In this document: positions 22,211 through 25,464 of the stretch, piece after piece
Layout of the letters: every line of letters starts with the position of its first letter
Numbering within the stretch: position 1 is the first letter of the stretch
Origin: JAFKKF01 sp035651055
Lineage (GTDB): Bacteria; Pseudomonadota; Alphaproteobacteria; Rhizobiales; Kaistiaceae
Length of the DNA stretch: 25,464 nt
Reading direction: 5' to 3'
Assembly (NCBI GenBank): GCA_035651055.1
Contig: DASRGK010000076.1
Location: forward strand, 1-25,464
Notes under the pieces: generated by a model
What the model saw: the letters and a program-made list of their open reading frames with translations, nothing else
The model's database searches: none
Told to the model about the DNA's origin: nothing
Program-made: the position numbers and the translations under genes

Positions 22211-22771
22211 AAGCGCCCGCTCCTGCCGCCCCGCAAGCTCTGTCGGCCCTCCGAAGCGCGGACAGTAGGGCCGCGCCATGGCGGCTGCAACCAAACGCGG
22301 GAGGGAGCGGCCGCCCTCCGGGCCGGACATCGCTTCGTTGGTCGGCGGTGTTGTCCGCCACCTGCCACAAACCCGCCACCAGGCTCGCCGGCGCTCGGGC
22401 AACGCTTACCGTGGGTGTGCCTCCGTCGCTCGACAGACTTTCCCAAGAATGACCATACTCGGCCGGCTACCGTCACAGAGAGGCAGAACCCGTGGCGAAA
22501 CTGCGCCTTCGGCCGGTAGCGCCCGCCATAAACCGCCGGGCTCGCTCGCATGGTCGGGCGGTCCGGAGGCCTTGCCTCTGGGTTCACCCGCACATGCTCC
22601 GCCACACCCGCGGCTTCAGGCTAGCGAAGGGGGGACTATGATCCGCGCTCCCTGCAGGCCGATCTCGCCACAAGAACATCGAGCACACCGCCCGCTCCGG
22701 AGAACCCACCCCGACGCGTTTCAGGGACTTCCGGCGGGAGCGTTCGCCCTGGCCCTCCCGTAAGGGACGAC
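22211..22771. other. 561-bp gene-free stretch with several hairpins
   Basis: No frame here looks like a real protein: openings on both strands are Arg/Pro/Gly-rich and run into neighbours. Several inverted repeats can be seen on the plus strand: GGAGGG/CCCTCC at about 22300-22320, GCTACC 22466-22471 with GGTAGC 22515-22520, ACCGCC 22532-22537 with GGCGGT 22557-22562, and an 8-bp hairpin CCGGAGGC 22563-22570 with GCCTCTGG 22574-22581 (loop CTT). It should contain the promoters of the two divergent genes at 22210 and 22772. A 41-codon opening at 22638-22763 with a G-rich ribosome site precedes the CPBP-like gene, but its composition is not protein-like. Confidence 0.5.
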
Positions 22772-23245
22772 ATGAGGAAACGGGTTGTCGTTTCCCTGGC
22801 CGCGTTCGGCGTTGCCGCGGCCGTCCTGATGATCGATGGCTACGTGTTTCGTGCGTCGCTTCCGCCATGGTACGCGACGATGCTCCGCACGGCGTCAACG
22901 GTCGATCGGCTCGCCTACTACCTGCCGCGAGCGGTCCTTGAGGAAACGATCTATCGGCTCCTCGCGGTCTCCGCGATCGCCGCCGGACTTCTCTGGGGAG
23001 GCCTGTCCGAGACCGCCGCCTGGTGGCTTGCGATCGGGGTAGCGCAAGCGATCAATGTCGCTGTCTCGCTGCCGCCACCCCCTGATGTGCTCACGCTCCT
23101 CTACGATGGGCTGCGCTTCTTTGCGCCGGGCCTGGTTTGGGGCTGGCTCTACTGGAGGCACGGCTTTGTCGCAGCGGTAAGCGCCCATTGCGCTGCCCAC
23201 CTCCTGCTCCAGCCCGCTTTGAGTTTGGCGTTCGCGGACGCGTGA
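22772..23245 (+). CDS. CPBP-like small integral membrane protein
   Basis: 157 aa, mostly hydrophobic, with about five membrane segments. It carries the first motif of the CPBP (CAAX-protease and bacteriocin-processing, Abi) family, E57-E58-x3-R62 in AVLEETIYRLLAVSA, and a late segment GLVWGWLYWRHGFVAAVSAH with H139 followed by H143 (AHCAAHLLL), resembling the family's last motif (H-x3-N). The middle F-x3-H motif is not clear: the matching helix reads WLAIGVAQAINV. It is shorter than most members, so either a minimal or a degenerate CPBP protein; protease activity is uncertain. ATG at 22772 has AAGGGA upstream. It stands alone on the plus strand between the hairpin-rich stretch and tRNA-Val. 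Confidence 0.72.
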   Translation: MRKRVVVSLAAFGVAAAVLMIDGYVFRASLPPWYATMLRTASTVDRLAYYLPRAVLEETIYRLLAVSAIAAGLLWGGLSETAAWWLAIGVAQAINVAVSLPPPPDVLTLLYDGLRFFAPGLVWGWLYWRHGFVAAVSAHCAAHLLLQPALSLAFADA

Positions 23246-23330
23246 GGGCGCTGCGGCTGTGCGGTCGGTCAGCGATCGTCTCTCGCCCCTCTCCCCGGGA
23301 GCGTCAGACGCTTCACCTGGCCTTGACTGA

Positions 23331-23406
23331 TGGTGGGCGGTGAGGGACTCGAACCCCCGACATCCACGGTGTAAACGTGGCGCTCTACCAGCTGAGCTAA
23401 CCGCCC
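23331..23406 (-). tRNA. tRNA-Val (anticodon TAC)
   Basis: Complete 76-nt cloverleaf with encoded CCA (minus strand, ending at 23331). The acceptor GGGCGGT pairs perfectly with ACCGCCC, the D arm reads TAGCTCAGCTGGTAGAGC, the anticodon stem CCACG/CGTGG encloses TTTACAC with anticodon TAC, and the T arm reads GGGGGTTCGAGTCCCTC. It lies downstream of hup, a neighbourhood that recurs before nuo operons of Hyphomicrobiales. Confidence 0.98.
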
Positions 23407-23468
23407 GGCGTTGCCGGGCTTGGGTTTAGGCGGCCCCCGCCCGCGGTGCAAGCCACACCGCCCCCCGG

Positions 23469-23498
23469 AAACAGCAAGCCCCGCGTCGCCGCGGGGCT
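23469..23498 (-). terminator. Probable terminator of hup
   Basis: Perfect 9-bp GC-rich stem AGCCCCGCG (23477-23485) with CGCGGGGCT (23490-23498), four-base loop, 23 nt after the hup stop. On the minus strand it is followed by TGCTGTTTCC, a weak T-rich tract, so termination may be partial. Confidence 0.65.
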
Positions 23499-23521
23499 GC
23501 TTCGATCGCGCGCCCGAAGGG

Positions 23522-23797
23522 CTAGCGGTTGACGGCGTCCTTCAGGCCCTTGCCGGCCTTGAACTTGGGCGTCTTGGAGGCGGCGATCTTGATCGCTTCG
23601 CCCGTCCGCGGGTTGCGGCCCATGCTGGCGGCACGTTTGGCGACCGCGAAATTGCCGAAGCCGATGATCTTCACCTCGGTGCCGGCCTTGAGGCTGGCGG
23701 TGATGGCATCGAACGTCGCGTCGACAGCCTGGCCGGCGCCCGCCTTGGACATTCCCGTAGCCTCGGCGACTGCCGCGATGAGGTCGTTCTTGTTCAT
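23522..23797 (-). CDS. hup: HU family DNA-binding protein
   Basis: 91-aa nucleoid protein that binds and bends DNA as a dimer. The N-terminus MNKNDLIAAVAEATGMSKAG is the helical dimerisation body. The family signature GFGNFAVAKRAASMGRNPRT, leading into the DNA-binding arms, is at about 47-66, and the C-terminus KTPKFKAGKGLKDAVNR is canonical. The ATG at 23797 gives the standard length; a longer in-frame opening to 23878 was rejected. It lies 199 nt downstream of the lon stop and a lon terminator, so it should have its own promoter in that gap, which I could not place. The lon-hup order is widespread in proteobacteria. Confidence 0.97.
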   Translation of the reverse strand: MNKNDLIAAVAEATGMSKAGAGQAVDATFDAITASLKAGTEVKIIGFGNFAVAKRAASMGRNPRTGEAIKIAASKTPKFKAGKGLKDAVNR

Positions 23798-23940
23798 GGT
23801 GGAAATCCCTTTTCCTGATACCGGCGAAAACTCAACGAATCGCTGGCTTTCCGCCGCGCGGGCGGACACTCCCGCCAAATACCCTCGCTGGCAAGCGAAA
23901 ACGGCGGAATCCCGCGATTTTGAACGAATTGTGCTTTGCG

Positions 23941-23972
23941 AAAAACGGCTGCGCCCGCCATAGGGCGGGCGC
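23941..23972 (-). terminator. Terminator of lon
   Basis: Perfect 9-bp stem GCGCCCGCC (23951-23959) with GGCGGGCGC (23964-23972), loop of four bases. On the minus strand it is followed by AGCCGTTTTT. It lies 24 nt after the lon stop and separates lon from hup. Confidence 0.8.
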
Positions 23973-23996
23973 CGATTTGATTGCCAGATCAGTGAC

Positions 23997-25464
<1,468 letters not shown>

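Noticed and set aside
22471..22500. CACAGAGAGGCAGA-like segment resembling part of RNase P RNA
   Set aside because: The universal 5' core (GAGGAAAGTCC) and the 3' conserved regions are missing on both strands nearby, so the short match is probably chance.
22638..22763. 41-codon plus-strand opening with a G-rich ribosome site just before the CPBP-like gene
   Set aside because: Arg/Pro/His-rich composition without any recognisable pattern, and its stop is just the last in-frame one before the real gene. It might be a leader peptide, but nothing supports it beyond position.
23529..23963. Plus-strand frame opposite hup
   Set aside because: Antisense of the certain hup gene and its promoter region; no domain features.

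Overview
The window reads as a high-GC alphaproteobacterial chromosome segment, most likely from the order Hyphomicrobiales (Rhizobiales). The reasons are the alphaproteobacterial 14-gene nuo operon (separate nuoC and nuoD, nuoB of the mitochondrial PSST type), the prolyl-tRNA synthetase without the large editing insertion, the DUF1467 gene beside proS, and the lon - hup - tRNA-Val - nuo neighbourhood. The genus cannot be named from the sequence alone.

Layout, read along the minus strand (right to left). (1) 25464-23522: 3' part of lon, a terminator, hup (HU protein) and its terminator. (2) 23406-19518: tRNA-Val (minus), then a small mixed-strand block: a CPBP-like membrane protein (plus), a bacterial PH-domain membrane protein (minus), tRNA-Asp (plus), a DUF3592 membrane protein (minus) and a secreted cysteine-clamped coiled-coil protein (plus). 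(3) 19517-4656: the complete respiratory complex I operon nuoABCD-orf78-EF-orf76-GHIJKLMN, with most junctions overlapping or only a few bases apart. Two small non-standard genes are embedded in it: a secreted 78-aa protein between nuoD and nuoE, and a 76-aa pure heptad coiled coil between nuoF and nuoG. (4) 4651-1535: birA, rnj, mce and DUF1467, continuing the same tight minus-strand run. (5) 1536-1072: a gene-free stretch holding a likely plus-strand structured small RNA that ends in a perfect intrinsic terminator. (6) 1071-1: proS, truncated at the window edge.

How the genes work together: nuoA-N encode proton-pumping NADH:quinone oxidoreductase. NuoE, F and G form the NADH-oxidising arm, NuoB, C, D and I the quinone-reducing arm, and NuoA, H, J, K, L, M and N the membrane arm. 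All cluster-ligand cysteines and the main proton-channel Glu/Lys residues checked are present. The tail of the run encodes housekeeping functions: biotin attachment, mRNA decay and propionyl/methylmalonyl-CoA metabolism.

The most unusual items are: the secreted protein at 19845-21095, built of three cysteine-framed helical repeats; the two small genes translated inside the complex I operon; a histidine/acid-rich insert in NuoL; a one-residue insertion beside the quinone site of NuoB; and the orphan structured RNA at about 1326-1536. No mobile element, CRISPR array or defence system was seen.
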